Positions 42,250-51,494 of a stretch of 64,000 bases of DNA are shown here, piece by piece. The DNA lies in NCBI RefSeq assembly GCF_040549525.1, contig NZ_JBEPTM010000007.1:62001-126000 (forward strand), in the 5' to 3' direction. Position 1 is the stretch's first letter. Every line of letters begins with the position of its first letter. Below the pieces are notes generated by a model. That model made no database searches, was not told where the DNA came from, and saw only the letters and a program-made list of their open reading frames with translations. Made by a program: the position numbers and the translations under genes. This stretch comes from Lacisediminihabitans sp040549525. Its GTDB lineage: Bacteria; Actinomycetota; Actinomycetes; Actinomycetales; Microbacteriaceae.

Positions 42250-43287
42250 CTAGGAGGTGCCGCGGGTGCTGATGACGCCGACGAGACGTTCGAGCACGAA
42301 GACCGGATCGCGACCGGCACCCTTGATCGCGGCATCCGTCTCGGCGAGCAGTTCGATGCACCGACCGAGGCCGCGATCGTCCCACCCCTGCAGGTCCCGA
42401 CGGGCGCGATCCACCTGCCAGGGCGCGAGTCCGAACTGCTGGGCGAGCTGGCCGGATCCTCCGCGTGCGCCGGAGATCTTCGCCATGGTGCGCAACTTGC
42501 TGGCGAAGGCGGCGAGGATCGGCACCGGGTCGGCCCCGGAGGCGAGGGCGTGGCGAAGCAGGATGAGCGCGTCACCGCGGCGGCCAGCGATGGCGACATC
42601 CGCGACCCGGAAAGCGTTGGTCTCGACCCTGCCCGAGTAGTACTTCTCGACGGTCACCTCGGTGATCTCCTCGCTCGCGTCGGCCATCAGTTGCTGGCAG
42701 GCGGCCGCGAGCTCGGCGAGATCGTCGGAGAAGGCCCCGGTGAGCGCGCGCAGGGCACCGCTCGTGATGCGGCGGTTCTCGATCGCGAACTCCGCCGCAG
42801 CGAAGTCGAGCTTCTCGGAGTCTTTCTTGAGTTCGGTGCAGACGATCTCGATACCGTTGCCGAGCCCGCCGCGGATGGCATCGAGCAGCTTCTTGCCCCG
42901 AACTCCGCCGGCGTGCCGCAGCACGACATAGGTGTCGTCGGCCGGAGACTCCAGGTACTGGAGCGTCTCGGCGATGAAGGCATCCGTGCACTTCTCAACG
43001 CCGGTGACCCGGATCAGGCGCGGCTCGCCGAACAGCGAAGGACTGGCCATGGTGATGAGCTCACCCGGCCCGTAGGCATCCGCTTCGAGGTCGCTGATCT
43101 CGAGGCTCGGATCTTCCGCCTTGAGGATCTCGCGCAGCAGGCGGATGGCGCGTTCGGCGAGAAAATCCTCCGTGCCGGAGACGAGCACGACGTTCGCCGG
43201 TCGCACACGGTCCCAGCCCAGCTGCGGGATCGACACCACCGCCTTCCCTGCCGGGGATGCGGATTTCGATGCTGCCCTGCCTGCCAC
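42250..43287 (-). CDS. holA: DNA polymerase III subunit delta
   Basis: 345-aa clamp-loader wrench subunit that opens the sliding clamp. AAA+-like N-terminal domain with VVLVSGTEDFLAERAIRLLREI (about 33-54) and FGEPRLIRVTGVEK, a middle domain with ELKKDSEKLDF, and a C-terminal collar domain with ALILLRHALASGADPVPILAAFASKLRTMAKI. GTG start at 43287. It follows comEC by 120 nt on the same strand, the usual comEA-comEC-holA order, and ends 10 nt from the rpsT terminator. Confidence 0.95.
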   Translation of the reverse strand: MAGRAASKSASPAGKAVVSIPQLGWDRVRPANVVLVSGTEDFLAERAIRLLREILKAEDPSLEISDLEADAYGPGELITMASPSLFGEPRLIRVTGVEKCTDAFIAETLQYLESPADDTYVVLRHAGGVRGKKLLDAIRGGLGNGIEIVCTELKKDSEKLDFAAAEFAIENRRITSGALRALTGAFSDDLAELAAACQQLMADASEEITEVTVEKYYSGRVETNAFRVADVAIAGRRGDALILLRHALASGADPVPILAAFASKLRTMAKISGARGGSGQLAQQFGLAPWQVDRARRDLQGWDDRGLGRCIELLAETDAAIKGAGRDPVFVLERLVGVISTRGTS

Positions 43288-43407
43288 TGCGCTCCCCGAA
43301 CTTCTTCGCCCTGACGGGCTGTCGGCCCCAGTTTATTGCGACCCCACCGACGCTCGGACCGACGGGCGACAGGCCGACCCCCGCCAGGCCCACGCCTGTG
43401 GGGCCGT

Positions 43408-45759
43408 CTAGTGAGAGCTCCCCTTCCCCTCCGGCAGCGGATGCTCGGTCCAGACTGTCACGCCCCCTCCCGGGGCAGGCGCCAACAGTGCCATCCCCTC
43501 GAGGTCCGTGCGGGTCGCAAGAGTGTGGCTGTCGGCGAGGATGCCGAGCACTCTGTCGGTCGGATGCCCGTAGCCGTTGTCGAGGCCCACGCCGATCACT
43601 CCCACAGTCGCGTGAAGTGCCGCGTAGAGCTTCGGGTTCTGGTCGCCCGAACCGTGGTGCGCCACCTTCACGACATCCACCGGACCGATGCGATTGGCCG
43701 CCATCATCAGAGCCTGCGGTCGATCGCCGAGGTCGCCGAGAAAGAGAGACGAGAGGCATCCCGACGCGCACTCCCCGATCCCGGTGAACCGCAGCGTCAC
43801 ACTGGCGTCGTTTCCGGGTTCGACCGAACCGAGCCGGGCCCGTGGCCATAACACCTCCCACCCGAGCTCGCCCAACTGGCCCGTGAGCCCCTGGCTCACC
43901 TGGCTGACGACGGCCCCGTGCTGGGCGAGCTGCGCGCCGATGCCCGACGCCGGAGATCCGTCGGTCGGGCCGATCATCGCCCGGGTGACGCGCCCGAACA
44001 CGGCAACGGTGCCGCCCACATGATCGAAGTCCCAATGGGTGAGCAGCAGAAGGTCGATGCGAGAGATGCCGAGTTCGTCGAGGCAACGCCGCAACAGCTT
44101 CGGATCGCGACCCGTGTCGATGAGAGCGATCTGTCCTTGGCTGCGAACGAGCACCGCATCGCCCTGGCCGACGTCGCAGGCCGCGATCTGCCAGTTCTCG
44201 GGTCTCGAGAGACGCTGTCGCAGCGAATCACCCGCCGCGATGCCTCCAACCCCAACCAATACCAGGGCGAGCGCGAGCGACGCGAACCTGCGCCACAGAC
44301 GACCGGGCGGCGCAAGCACGACCCCGAGGAGTAATGCGGTGATGACCGCGATGGAGGCGACACCGGGAGGGCCCGGCACCCAGGGAAGCGACCCGCCCGG
44401 CAGGCCGCTGAAGAAGGTTGCGACGGAGGCGATCCAGGCCGCCGGCAGCCACGCGATCGCCGCGACGAGGTTCCCGACAGCGGGCAGCACCGGAAGCAGG
44501 ACACAGGCGATCAATCCGAGCACGGTGGCGACCGGAGCGGCTGGCTCGGCGAGCACATTGGCGAACACGCCGTAGGTGGGAATGCTCGGGTTGAGCAGGA
44601 TGAGCACCGGTTGGCACGCCAGCTGTGCGGCGAGCGGGATGGCGAGCACCGCCGCGAGCCAGAGCGGCATCCGACGCGACATCAGTCGCGTGAGCGGTGC
44701 GGACAGGGTCAGCAGTCCACCGGTGGCGAGCACGGAGAGGATGAAGCCATAGCTGTGCGAGAGCCACGGATCGGTCGCCAGCAGGATCAGACTCGCCAGC
44801 GCCAGGATCGGGATGCCGCGAACCGGACGACCCCGGGCGAGTGCCGCGAGCACCAGAGCCGCCATCACCGCGGCCCGCAGCACGCTCGGCTCGGGGGTGA
44901 CCAGCACCACGAAGCCCACGAGGATCACCACCGATAGGCCGATCCGCCAGGCCCGCGGTAGACCGATCGACGCACCACCGAGCATGACCAGAGCGATCAC
45001 GACGGCACAATTGGCGCCGGAGACGGCCGTCAGGTGACTGAGTGAGGTCACCTTCATCGCGCCGTCGAGTGCGGTGCCGACGGCGCTGGTGTCCCCGATG
45101 GCGAGGCCAGGGAGCAGGTCTCCACCGTCGCCCGGGAGTGTTGCCGCGGCATCCCGGAACCGGGCGCGAAGACCATTCGCCCAGTCGAGGTACCAGGGCG
45201 AGGCGGACTCGAGGCGCACTCCGCGATCGGCGAACAGGCGGAACGCGACCTGGTCTGTCGACTCCGTCGCCGAGAGGGTACCCGCGAGCGTCACGGTGGC
45301 TCCGATGCCGATCATGGTGGGCGAGGGAACCGCGAAGACCGTGACCGGGCTATCGAGAGACAGCGTGTCACCTCCGATGGTCACCGAATTCAGCGTGGCG
45401 GAGAACATCGCCTTACCCGCGACACCCTGGCCTTGTGCCGGTACCGTTTCGGTGACCACCGCCGTGGCGGTGACAAAGCGACCAGCGTTTGCCGCCTCGA
45501 GCAGCACCTCCGGCGAACGACTCGGGGCTCTGGTCGCCGCGACGCTGGTGAGCATCGCGCTGGCGGCAAGGGCGAGGGCAACGCCGATGAGCAGGGCGGG
45601 GCGGCGCCCGCGCGTGGCAAGAGATGCCAGCAGGGCCAGGGCGGTCGCCACCCAGAAGAGGATTGCCGCGCCCGGGAGCAGCTGCGGAGTTTCCACCAGC
45701 ACCCCGACGGCCACCCAGGCGACAACGGTCGGCACCGCGAGTCGAAGATCGACGTTCAC
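43408..45759 (-). CDS. comEC: ComEC/Rec2-family DNA-uptake channel protein
   Basis: 783 aa. About ten or more membrane helices with the Competence domain core HLTAVSGANCAVV (about 230-470), and a C-terminal metallo-beta-lactamase-like domain with CDVGQGDAVLVRSQG, LLLTHWDFDHVGG (HxDxDH-like) and VKVAHHGSGDQNP. In competent bacteria ComEC carries one DNA strand across the membrane, and the C-terminal domain may degrade the other. GTG 45759 lies in a 17-bp tandem repeat joining it to comEA. No type IV pilus genes are in the window. Confidence 0.93.
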   Translation of the reverse strand: MNVDLRLAVPTVVAWVAVGVLVETPQLLPGAAILFWVATALALLASLATRGRRPALLIGVALALAASAMLTSVAATRAPSRSPEVLLEAANAGRFVTATAVVTETVPAQGQGVAGKAMFSATLNSVTIGGDTLSLDSPVTVFAVPSPTMIGIGATVTLAGTLSATESTDQVAFRLFADRGVRLESASPWYLDWANGLRARFRDAAATLPGDGGDLLPGLAIGDTSAVGTALDGAMKVTSLSHLTAVSGANCAVVIALVMLGGASIGLPRAWRIGLSVVILVGFVVLVTPEPSVLRAAVMAALVLAALARGRPVRGIPILALASLILLATDPWLSHSYGFILSVLATGGLLTLSAPLTRLMSRRMPLWLAAVLAIPLAAQLACQPVLILLNPSIPTYGVFANVLAEPAAPVATVLGLIACVLLPVLPAVGNLVAAIAWLPAAWIASVATFFSGLPGGSLPWVPGPPGVASIAVITALLLGVVLAPPGRLWRRFASLALALVLVGVGGIAAGDSLRQRLSRPENWQIAACDVGQGDAVLVRSQGQIALIDTGRDPKLLRRCLDELGISRIDLLLLTHWDFDHVGGTVAVFGRVTRAMIGPTDGSPASGIGAQLAQHGAVVSQVSQGLTGQLGELGWEVLWPRARLGSVEPGNDASVTLRFTGIGECASGCLSSLFLGDLGDRPQALMMAANRIGPVDVVKVAHHGSGDQNPKLYAALHATVGVIGVGLDNGYGHPTDRVLGILADSHTLATRTDLEGMALLAPAPGGGVTVWTEHPLPEGKGSSH

Positions 45760-45835
45760 AGCGTCACTTCAAACACAGCGTCACAGCAGTCACAGCGTCA
45801 CATCAAACGCAGCGTCACGGCAGTCACAGCGTCAC
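45759..45835 (-). repeat. 17-bp tandem array spanning the comEA-comEC junction
   Basis: CAGCGTCAC (plus strand) occurs five times at exactly 17-nt spacing: 45759, 45776, 45793, 45810, 45827. The 8-nt spacers alternate in pairs, TTCAAACA/AGCAGTCA then ATCAAACG/GGCAGTCA, so the array is also two 34-bp units. The last copy encodes the end of comEA and the first supplies the GTG of comEC; on the coding strand each unit carries GTG and TGA triplets. Confidence 0.93.
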
Positions 45836-46444
45836 GAGGTCCTTCAGCGAGTCGAAGGTCTTCTGGCCGACACCGGTGACGCTCATCAGGTCTTCGAGGG
45901 CGGTGAACCTCCCGTTCTTCGCGCGCCAGTCCAGGATGCGTTTCGCCATGGCTGGACCCACCCGCGGAAGGGTCTCGAGCGCCGTCTCATCCGCGGTGTT
46001 GATGTTGATCTTGCCGCCAGGGGATGTCGCCCCCGGCGCGATGACGGGGGCCTCGCCGACAGCGGGCACGAGGATCTGCTCGCCATCGACGAGCGGCCGC
46101 GCCAGATTGAGCCCCGCCTGTTCGGCGCTCGGGGTGAAGCCGCCGGCGGCTGCGATCGCATCGACCGCCCGGTCCCCCTCGCGGAGAAGGTAGAGCCCCG
46201 GCTTCGCGACAGCGCCGAGGATGTGCACGTAGATGGTCACGCCTGCCGAGGCGGACCGTGGTGCGCCGCTGACGCCGGGCGTCGAAGGCGCGAGGGGCGC
46301 GACGGTCTGGGTCGCCCCGTCGGGGCCCACCGCGCTCACGAGCACCGCGATGCCAAGGCCGACGAGCACCAGCACGATGGCCGCACCCACACCCACGCGC
46401 GCGCGGACGGGTCGGCGCGCGACGAGGGCGGCGGGCGGATCCAT
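45824..46444 (-). CDS. comEA: ComEA-like DNA-binding competence protein
   Basis: 206 aa. One membrane anchor (about 18-40), a Ser/Pro/Ala-rich spacer, a SLBB-type domain (VTIYVHILGAVAKPGLYLLREGDRAVDAIAAAGGF, about 68-102) and a C-terminal helix-hairpin-helix pair (ININTADETALETLPRVGPAMAKRIL) that binds DNA. It is the receptor that passes DNA to ComEC. ATG 46444 is preceded by TAGCCT exactly 6 nt away. Its last codons are part of the 17-bp array. Confidence 0.94.
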   Translation of the reverse strand: MDPPAALVARRPVRARVGVGAAIVLVLVGLGIAVLVSAVGPDGATQTVAPLAPSTPGVSGAPRSASAGVTIYVHILGAVAKPGLYLLREGDRAVDAIAAAGGFTPSAEQAGLNLARPLVDGEQILVPAVGEAPVIAPGATSPGGKININTADETALETLPRVGPAMAKRILDWRAKNGRFTALEDLMSVTGVGQKTFDSLKDLVTL

Positions 46445-46484
46445 TCCCGAAGGCTAGGAAGTATCCGCCCGTGACCTCATCGTC

Positions 46485-46513
46485 GGGGCCGGGGATGGGG
46501 ACAATCCGGCCCC
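46485..46513. terminator. Hairpin between leuS and comEA
   Basis: GGGGCCGG and CCGGCCCC form a perfect 8-bp stem with a 13-nt loop, downstream of leuS and upstream of the comEA -10 box. No U-tract, so termination is only likely. Confidence 0.4.
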
Positions 46514-46545
46514 CGCTCCCCCGGCAGAGGACTGGAGCCGTCGCG

Positions 46546-49143
46546 TCAGGGCTTGGTGGCGATGTTCACGATGCGCGGAGCCCGCACGATCACATTGACC
46601 ACCGTGCGATCACCGACGGCGCGGACGACTCCGGCGGATGCGAGTGCGAGCTTCTCGAGCTCGGCAGGATCGATCTTGGGGCTGACGTCCGCCTTGTCAC
46701 GCACCTTGCCGTCGACCTGGAACACCGCGGTGACGGAGGTCTCAACGAGCAGTGTCTTGTCTGCCTTGCGCCAACCGTAGAGCGCGACGGGCGGCGGGTA
46801 ACCGAGCTGCTCCCACATCTCCTCCGCGGTGTACGGCGCGAAGAGGGAGAGCCCGAGGGCAACGGTCTCGGTGGCTTCGCGCACCGCGGCATCAGCTCCC
46901 CCCGCTCCACTGTCGATGACCTTGCGGGTCGCATTGACGAGCTCCATGAGACGGGCGACCACGACATTGAACTTGAAGGACTCGATGAGGCCCGGCGCTT
47001 CGGCGAGGAAGTGGTGGGTGACACGGCGCAGGGCCTGGTCGCCCGTGCGCCACTCGATCTCCGGAGCGCTCGTGACATCCTGCGCGAGGCGCCAGGCGCG
47101 GGCGAGGAACTTGGCCGAACCGGCGGGAGAGACGTCTTCCCAGTTGATGTCGTCTTCCGGAGGACCGGCGAACACCATGGTCAACCGGATCGCGTCAACA
47201 CCGTGGGCCGAGATCTCGTCGCCGAGGTTCACTCCCCCGCGGCTCTTCGACATCTTCGAGCCTCCGGAGAGCACCATCCCCTGGTTGAGGAGGGCGCTGA
47301 ACGGCTCGGTGAAGCTCACGTAACCGAGATCGAACAGCACCTTGGTGATGAAGCGTGCATAGAGCAGGTGCAGGATGGCGTGCTCGACACCCCCGATGTA
47401 CTGGTCCACCGGAGCCCACTTATCGGCCTCCCTCGGGTCGAAGGCACGGGTGTCGTCCTGCGGGCTGAGGAAGCGCAGAAAGTACCACGAGCTGTCGACG
47501 AAGGTGTCCATCGTGTCGGGATCGCGACGCACGGCACGGCCGTCCGGCAGGGTGGCGTTCACCCAGTCCTCGGCGGCACCGAGCGGCGAGACTCCCTTGG
47601 GCTGCAGGTCGAGTCCCTCGGTCGACGGCAGGCGTACGGGAAGCTGGTCCTCCGGCACCGGCACGAGCTCGCCGTCCTCCGTGTGGAAGATCGGGATGGG
47701 CGTGCCCCAGAACCGCTGGCGTGAGATGAGCCAGTCGCGCAGTCGATAGTTCTTCGACGCGCGGCCGTTGCCCGCGGCATCCAGCTGCTCGGTGATGCGC
47801 TTGATCGCGTTGGACTTGCTCAACCCGTTGAGGGACCCGGAGTTCAGCATTCGCCCCTCGCCGGTGAGGGCGACGCCGGTGTGAGCGGGATCGAGCGGCG
47901 GCAGGTCGTCGGGCAGCTCGGCCTCTCCGGTCTCGGGGTTGATCGGCAGCACCGGGATCGCGCCGGTGACGGGCTGGTTGGTGTCGACCACCACCCGCAC
48001 GGGGAGGTCGAACTTGCGGGCGAAGTCGAGGTCGCGCTGGTCGTGCGCGGGAACGGCCATGACCGCTCCGTGGCCGTAGTCGGCGAGCACGTAGTCGGCG
48101 GCCCAGATCGGGATGCGTTCACCGTTGATCGGATTCACCGCGAAGCGGTCGAGGAAGACGCCGGTCTTCTCCCGGCTCGCGTCCTGGCGCTCGATCTCGG
48201 TGGTCTTCTGCACCTGCACGAGGTAGTCCGTGAAGCTGGCGCGCACGGCATCCGTCGACCCGGCCACGAGCTCCGCCGCCAGGTCGGAGTCGGGCGCGAC
48301 GACCATGAAGGTGACGCCGTAGAGAGTGTCGGGGCGGGTGGTGAAGACGGTGATCTTCTCCTCGCGGCCCTCGATCACAAAGTCGACGTCCGCGCCCTTG
48401 GAGCGGCCGATCCAGTTGCGTTGCATCGCGAGCACCTTGGGCGGCCACGATCCCTCGAGCTGGTTGAGGTCGTCGAGAAGCCGGTCGGCGTAGTCGGTGA
48501 TCTTGAAGTACCACTGTGTGAGCTTCTTCTTCACGACGACGGCGCCGGAGCGGTCGGAGGTGCCATCGGGCAGCACCTGCTCGTTGGCGAGCACGGTCTG
48601 ATCCACCGGGTCCCAGTTGACCCAGGAATCCTTGCGGTAGGCGAGGCCCTTCTCGTACATCTTGAGGAACAGCCACTGGTTCCACTTGTAGTACTCGGGG
48701 TCGCTGGTGGCGATCTCACGGTCCCAGTCCACCGAGGTGGCGTACTGCTTCATCGACTCCGACTGCTGGGCGATGTTGGCGTAGGTCCACTCGCGCGGGT
48801 CGACCCCCCGCTTGATCGCCGCGTTCTCCGCGGGCAGGCCGAAAGAGTCCCAGCCGATGGGGTGAAGCACATTGAAGCCCTGCTGGCGCCAGTAGCGCGC
48901 GAGCACGTCCGCAAGCGCGAAGGCCTCGGCGTGTCCCATGTGCAGATCCCCGGACGGGTACGAGAACATGTCGAGGATGTACTTGCGCGGACGCTTGTCG
49001 TCGGGATCGTCGGTGCGGAACGACTTCAGCTCGTCCCAGCGCGGCATCCACTTGGCCTGGAGCGCAGCGGCGTCGTAACGGGGGCCGTGATCTGCGGTGC
49101 GGTCCTCTGCAGTCGGGTCTGCTGCAGTGCGGTCTTCTGCCAC
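46546..49143 (-). CDS. leuS: Leucine--tRNA ligase
   Basis: 865-aa class I synthetase. HMGH (in PSGDLHMGHAEAF) and KMSKS (in GGSKMSKSRGG) are the class I signatures. The CP1 editing domain contains TTRPDTLYGVTFMVVAPDS, and GWDSFGLPAENAA is family typical. A normal-length bacterial LeuRS with anticodon-binding and C-terminal domains. The GTG at 49143 opens a short N-terminal extension made of a 15-bp tandem repeat (AEDR, TAADP, TAEDR, TADH) before PRYDAAALQAKW. A 13-bp AATTCA/TGAATT palindrome lies 10 nt upstream. Confidence 0.97.
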   Translation of the reverse strand: MAEDRTAADPTAEDRTADHGPRYDAAALQAKWMPRWDELKSFRTDDPDDKRPRKYILDMFSYPSGDLHMGHAEAFALADVLARYWRQQGFNVLHPIGWDSFGLPAENAAIKRGVDPREWTYANIAQQSESMKQYATSVDWDREIATSDPEYYKWNQWLFLKMYEKGLAYRKDSWVNWDPVDQTVLANEQVLPDGTSDRSGAVVVKKKLTQWYFKITDYADRLLDDLNQLEGSWPPKVLAMQRNWIGRSKGADVDFVIEGREEKITVFTTRPDTLYGVTFMVVAPDSDLAAELVAGSTDAVRASFTDYLVQVQKTTEIERQDASREKTGVFLDRFAVNPINGERIPIWAADYVLADYGHGAVMAVPAHDQRDLDFARKFDLPVRVVVDTNQPVTGAIPVLPINPETGEAELPDDLPPLDPAHTGVALTGEGRMLNSGSLNGLSKSNAIKRITEQLDAAGNGRASKNYRLRDWLISRQRFWGTPIPIFHTEDGELVPVPEDQLPVRLPSTEGLDLQPKGVSPLGAAEDWVNATLPDGRAVRRDPDTMDTFVDSSWYFLRFLSPQDDTRAFDPREADKWAPVDQYIGGVEHAILHLLYARFITKVLFDLGYVSFTEPFSALLNQGMVLSGGSKMSKSRGGVNLGDEISAHGVDAIRLTMVFAGPPEDDINWEDVSPAGSAKFLARAWRLAQDVTSAPEIEWRTGDQALRRVTHHFLAEAPGLIESFKFNVVVARLMELVNATRKVIDSGAGGADAAVREATETVALGLSLFAPYTAEEMWEQLGYPPPVALYGWRKADKTLLVETSVTAVFQVDGKVRDKADVSPKIDPAELEKLALASAGVVRAVGDRTVVNVIVRAPRIVNIATKP

Positions 49144-49337
49144 GAAAGTCTCAATTCATTGAATTCACCAGAGGCGGCCGGATTTAGCCACGGCCGTGTC
49201 CAAGGGTACCGAACCCAGCCGTGCGCGACCGCATCCCCCCGATGGAGGCCGTCCGCGCCTGCATAACCGTGGCCATCCGGGCGCGGTGGATAAGCAAGCC
49301 GTGCCGGTCTCGGCGCCGTCCGATCACGCGGTTCACC

Positions 49338-50693
49338 TCAAGCCGGAGGGACGCCCAGCACCGCGAGCAGAGCGGCCGCTTTGAGCTTGACCTCGGCGAG
49401 TTCCTCCGCGGGCACCGAGAGCGCGGTGATACCGCCGCCGGATCCGATGGTTGCTCCCTCCGCATCCAGCAGGATGCTGCGGATCACCATCGACAGTTCG
49501 ACCCGGCCGTCGAGTCCGAAGTAACCGAAGGCGCCGGCGTAGACGCCGCGGGCACGGCGCTCGAGGCCGTCGAGGATGGTGACCGCACTGTGTTTCGGAG
49601 CGCCGGTCATCGACCCGGCGGGAAAGCACGCCACCACGGCGTCGACCGCACTCAGCCCCGGCGCGAGACGGCCGCGCACCGTGCTCACCAGCTGGTGGAC
49701 GTGAGCATAGGTCTCCACCGCGAGAAGCCGCGGAACGCTCACCGAGCCCACCTCGCTCACCCGGGCGATGTCGTTGCGCATCAGGTCGACGATCATCAGG
49801 TTCTCGGCGCGTTCCTTGTCGCTCGCCAGCAGTTCTGCCACGAGTGCGGCGTCGGATGCCCCGGTCTCGCCCCGACGACGGGTGCCCTTGATCGGGTGGG
49901 ACTCGATGGTGCCGTCCGGAGCCACGGAGAGGAACAGCTCTGGCGAGGAACTCAGCAGCGAGACATCCCCCGCTCGGAAGAAGGCGCCGTGATGGCTCGG
50001 ATTTGCCGCTCTCAGGGCGAGGTAGGTCTCGAACGGATCGGGCGTGACCGCCACCCTCGCCTCGGTCGTGAGGCACAACTGGTAGGCATCGCCGACGTCG
50101 ATGGCGGCCTGGCAGGCCTCGATCTTCCGCAGGTACTCCTCGTCGGTGTCCGCCCACGCGACCTCTGCCTCTGGCGGCGGAGCGGTGCCTGTGGCGACGA
50201 GAGGAGGCGTGCTCAACCCCTGCACGGTTGCGAGCAACTCCTCGACGGCCGCGCGATCGAGCCCCAGCACGGTCACCGATCCCGACGAATGGTCGAAGGC
50301 GATCGCGGAGTCCACGAAGACCAGCGAGGCGTCCGCGTATCGCGACTGGTGAGCGGATGCCGCGCCCATCGTCTGCGCGGCCAGGCCGTAGCCCAGCCAT
50401 CCCACCCACCCGAGCCGGAATCCGGTCGAGGGAGGCAGTTCATGCAGAGCGAGGTCCTCCCGCAGCAGATCGAAGACCTCGCCCGCGATCGTCTGGCCCG
50501 CGATCGTCACCGTGCCCCGGGCGACGGATGCCGTGAGCGAGCGCGATCCGAATCCGAGGTAACTCATGCCCTCCGTGGCATGTATCCCGGAGTCCAGCCA
50601 CACCGCCGACGCACGGTCCGCGAAAAGTGCGCGGGCGAGTTCGGCAGGGTCGCTCCAGCCGGGCAGGGGTGATTCGTAGACCCGGTGGCGCAT
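49338..50693 (-). CDS. pabB: Aminodeoxychorismate synthase component I (anthranilate synthase I family)
   Basis: 451 aa chorismate-binding enzyme. C-terminal catalytic domain with YLRKIEACQAAIDVGDAYQLCLT, SHPIKGTRRRGETGASDA, ENLMIVDLMRNDIARVS, CFPAGSMTGAPKHSAV and GYFGLDGRVELSMVIRS. The PIKGTRRRG and divergent pabC favour PabB over TrpE or a salicylate synthase. It would need a glutamine amidotransferase (PabA) not seen here. The ATG at 50693 is only 11 nt from the divergent pabC start; TAGAGT sits 6 nt before it. Confidence 0.9.
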   Translation of the reverse strand: MRHRVYESPLPGWSDPAELARALFADRASAVWLDSGIHATEGMSYLGFGSRSLTASVARGTVTIAGQTIAGEVFDLLREDLALHELPPSTGFRLGWVGWLGYGLAAQTMGAASAHQSRYADASLVFVDSAIAFDHSSGSVTVLGLDRAAVEELLATVQGLSTPPLVATGTAPPPEAEVAWADTDEEYLRKIEACQAAIDVGDAYQLCLTTEARVAVTPDPFETYLALRAANPSHHGAFFRAGDVSLLSSSPELFLSVAPDGTIESHPIKGTRRRGETGASDAALVAELLASDKERAENLMIVDLMRNDIARVSEVGSVSVPRLLAVETYAHVHQLVSTVRGRLAPGLSAVDAVVACFPAGSMTGAPKHSAVTILDGLERRARGVYAGAFGYFGLDGRVELSMVIRSILLDAEGATIGSGGGITALSVPAEELAEVKLKAAALLAVLGVPPA

Positions 50694-50705
50694 AACCTAA
50701 CTCTA
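50693..50705. promoter_or_regulatory. Face-to-face -10 boxes of pabB and pabC
   Basis: On the plus strand TAACCT (50693-50698) ends 6 nt before the pabC ATG (50705). On the minus strand TAGAGT (50700-50705) ends 6 nt before the pabB ATG (50693). Each -10 box touches the other gene's start codon, so the promoters lie inside each other's coding ends. Confidence 0.5.
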
Positions 50706-51481
50706 TGAGCGAGTCGACCGTCTACCGCTGGCACGAGGGCGCGCTGCACCTCCTCGATTACTGCGACATGACCGACACGAGTATCGCCGCCGCGGATTCC
50801 TGGCTGGTCACCGGCGGCTCAGTGCTCGCTCTCGAACTTCATCGTCACCGCTTCTTCGAGGCGGCAGCGGCACTCATCGACGATCTGGACGCGTTCTGGA
50901 ACGCCTCCATCACGGCGATTCCGCGATCCGGTGACTGGTTCCCCCGGGTCGAGGTGCAGGTACGCAGTGGCGCTGCCCTCGCGGTGTTCCGGCTGCGCAG
51001 CGCCCCCGAGCTCTTGCGGTCGGTGAGGCTCGCGAGTCACCGGGGCGCTGATCCGAGAACCGAGCCGGGCACGAAGGGTCCCGACACCGCTGTGTTGCTG
51101 CGCATCCGCACGGAAGCTCAGGCGATCGGTGCGGACGAAGCCGTGATCCTGTCCGCCGATGGATTCGTGGTCGAGGGCGCATACAGCGCGATTCTTTGGT
51201 GGCGTGGGGACGTGCTCTGCGCCCCCTCGCCGGAGCTCGACCGCGTTGACAGCGTCACGGCCCGGTCGGTCATCACTCTCGCCACCGCACTGGGCGTCGA
51301 GGTCTACTACGAGTCGATAACGCCGGACGAACTCGACGGGTGCGAGATCTGGGCGGTGAGCGCCCTGCACGGCATTCGCATCGTCACCTCCTGGATCGAC
51401 GGACCCGCGCCGGCCGAGCTGCCCGGTCGCCTGGCGACCTGGCGCGCCCGCCTCGACCGCCTGAGACGACCCCTCCCCTAG
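50705..51481 (+). CDS. pabC: Class IV aminotransferase-like protein, probable aminodeoxychorismate lyase
   Basis: 258 aa fold-type IV PLP protein. The catalytic lysine is probably in GTKGPDTAVLLRIRTEAQ, followed by GADEAVILSADGFVVEGAYSAILWW, matching the family pattern E-G-x-x-S-x-x. The N-terminus is shorter than in branched-chain aminotransferases. Divergent adjacency to pabB supports ADC lyase (4-amino-4-deoxychorismate to p-aminobenzoate plus pyruvate). Start ATG 50705 has no Shine-Dalgarno and probably is leaderless. A GC hairpin follows the stop. Confidence 0.85.
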   Translation: MSESTVYRWHEGALHLLDYCDMTDTSIAAADSWLVTGGSVLALELHRHRFFEAAAALIDDLDAFWNASITAIPRSGDWFPRVEVQVRSGAALAVFRLRSAPELLRSVRLASHRGADPRTEPGTKGPDTAVLLRIRTEAQAIGADEAVILSADGFVVEGAYSAILWWRGDVLCAPSPELDRVDSVTARSVITLATALGVEVYYESITPDELDGCEIWAVSALHGIRIVTSWIDGPAPAELPGRLATWRARLDRLRRPLP

Positions 51482-51494
51482 CCCCGCGCGGGGC
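51481..51494 (+). terminator. Hairpin after pabC
   Basis: GCCCC-GCGC-GGGGC overlaps the last base of the pabC stop. A second stem, CTGGCTG/CAGCCAG (51513-51534), follows. Neither has a U-tract. The rest of 51,495-51,742 shows no gene that I can support. Confidence 0.5.

Noticed and set aside
49310..49345. GGTGAACCGCGTG on the minus strand upstream of leuS, resembling part of a T-box (AGGGTGGNACCGCG).
   Set aside because: Two core positions differ, no stem I specifier or terminator/antiterminator pair could be drawn, and it lies at the end of pabB, about 180 nt from leuS.
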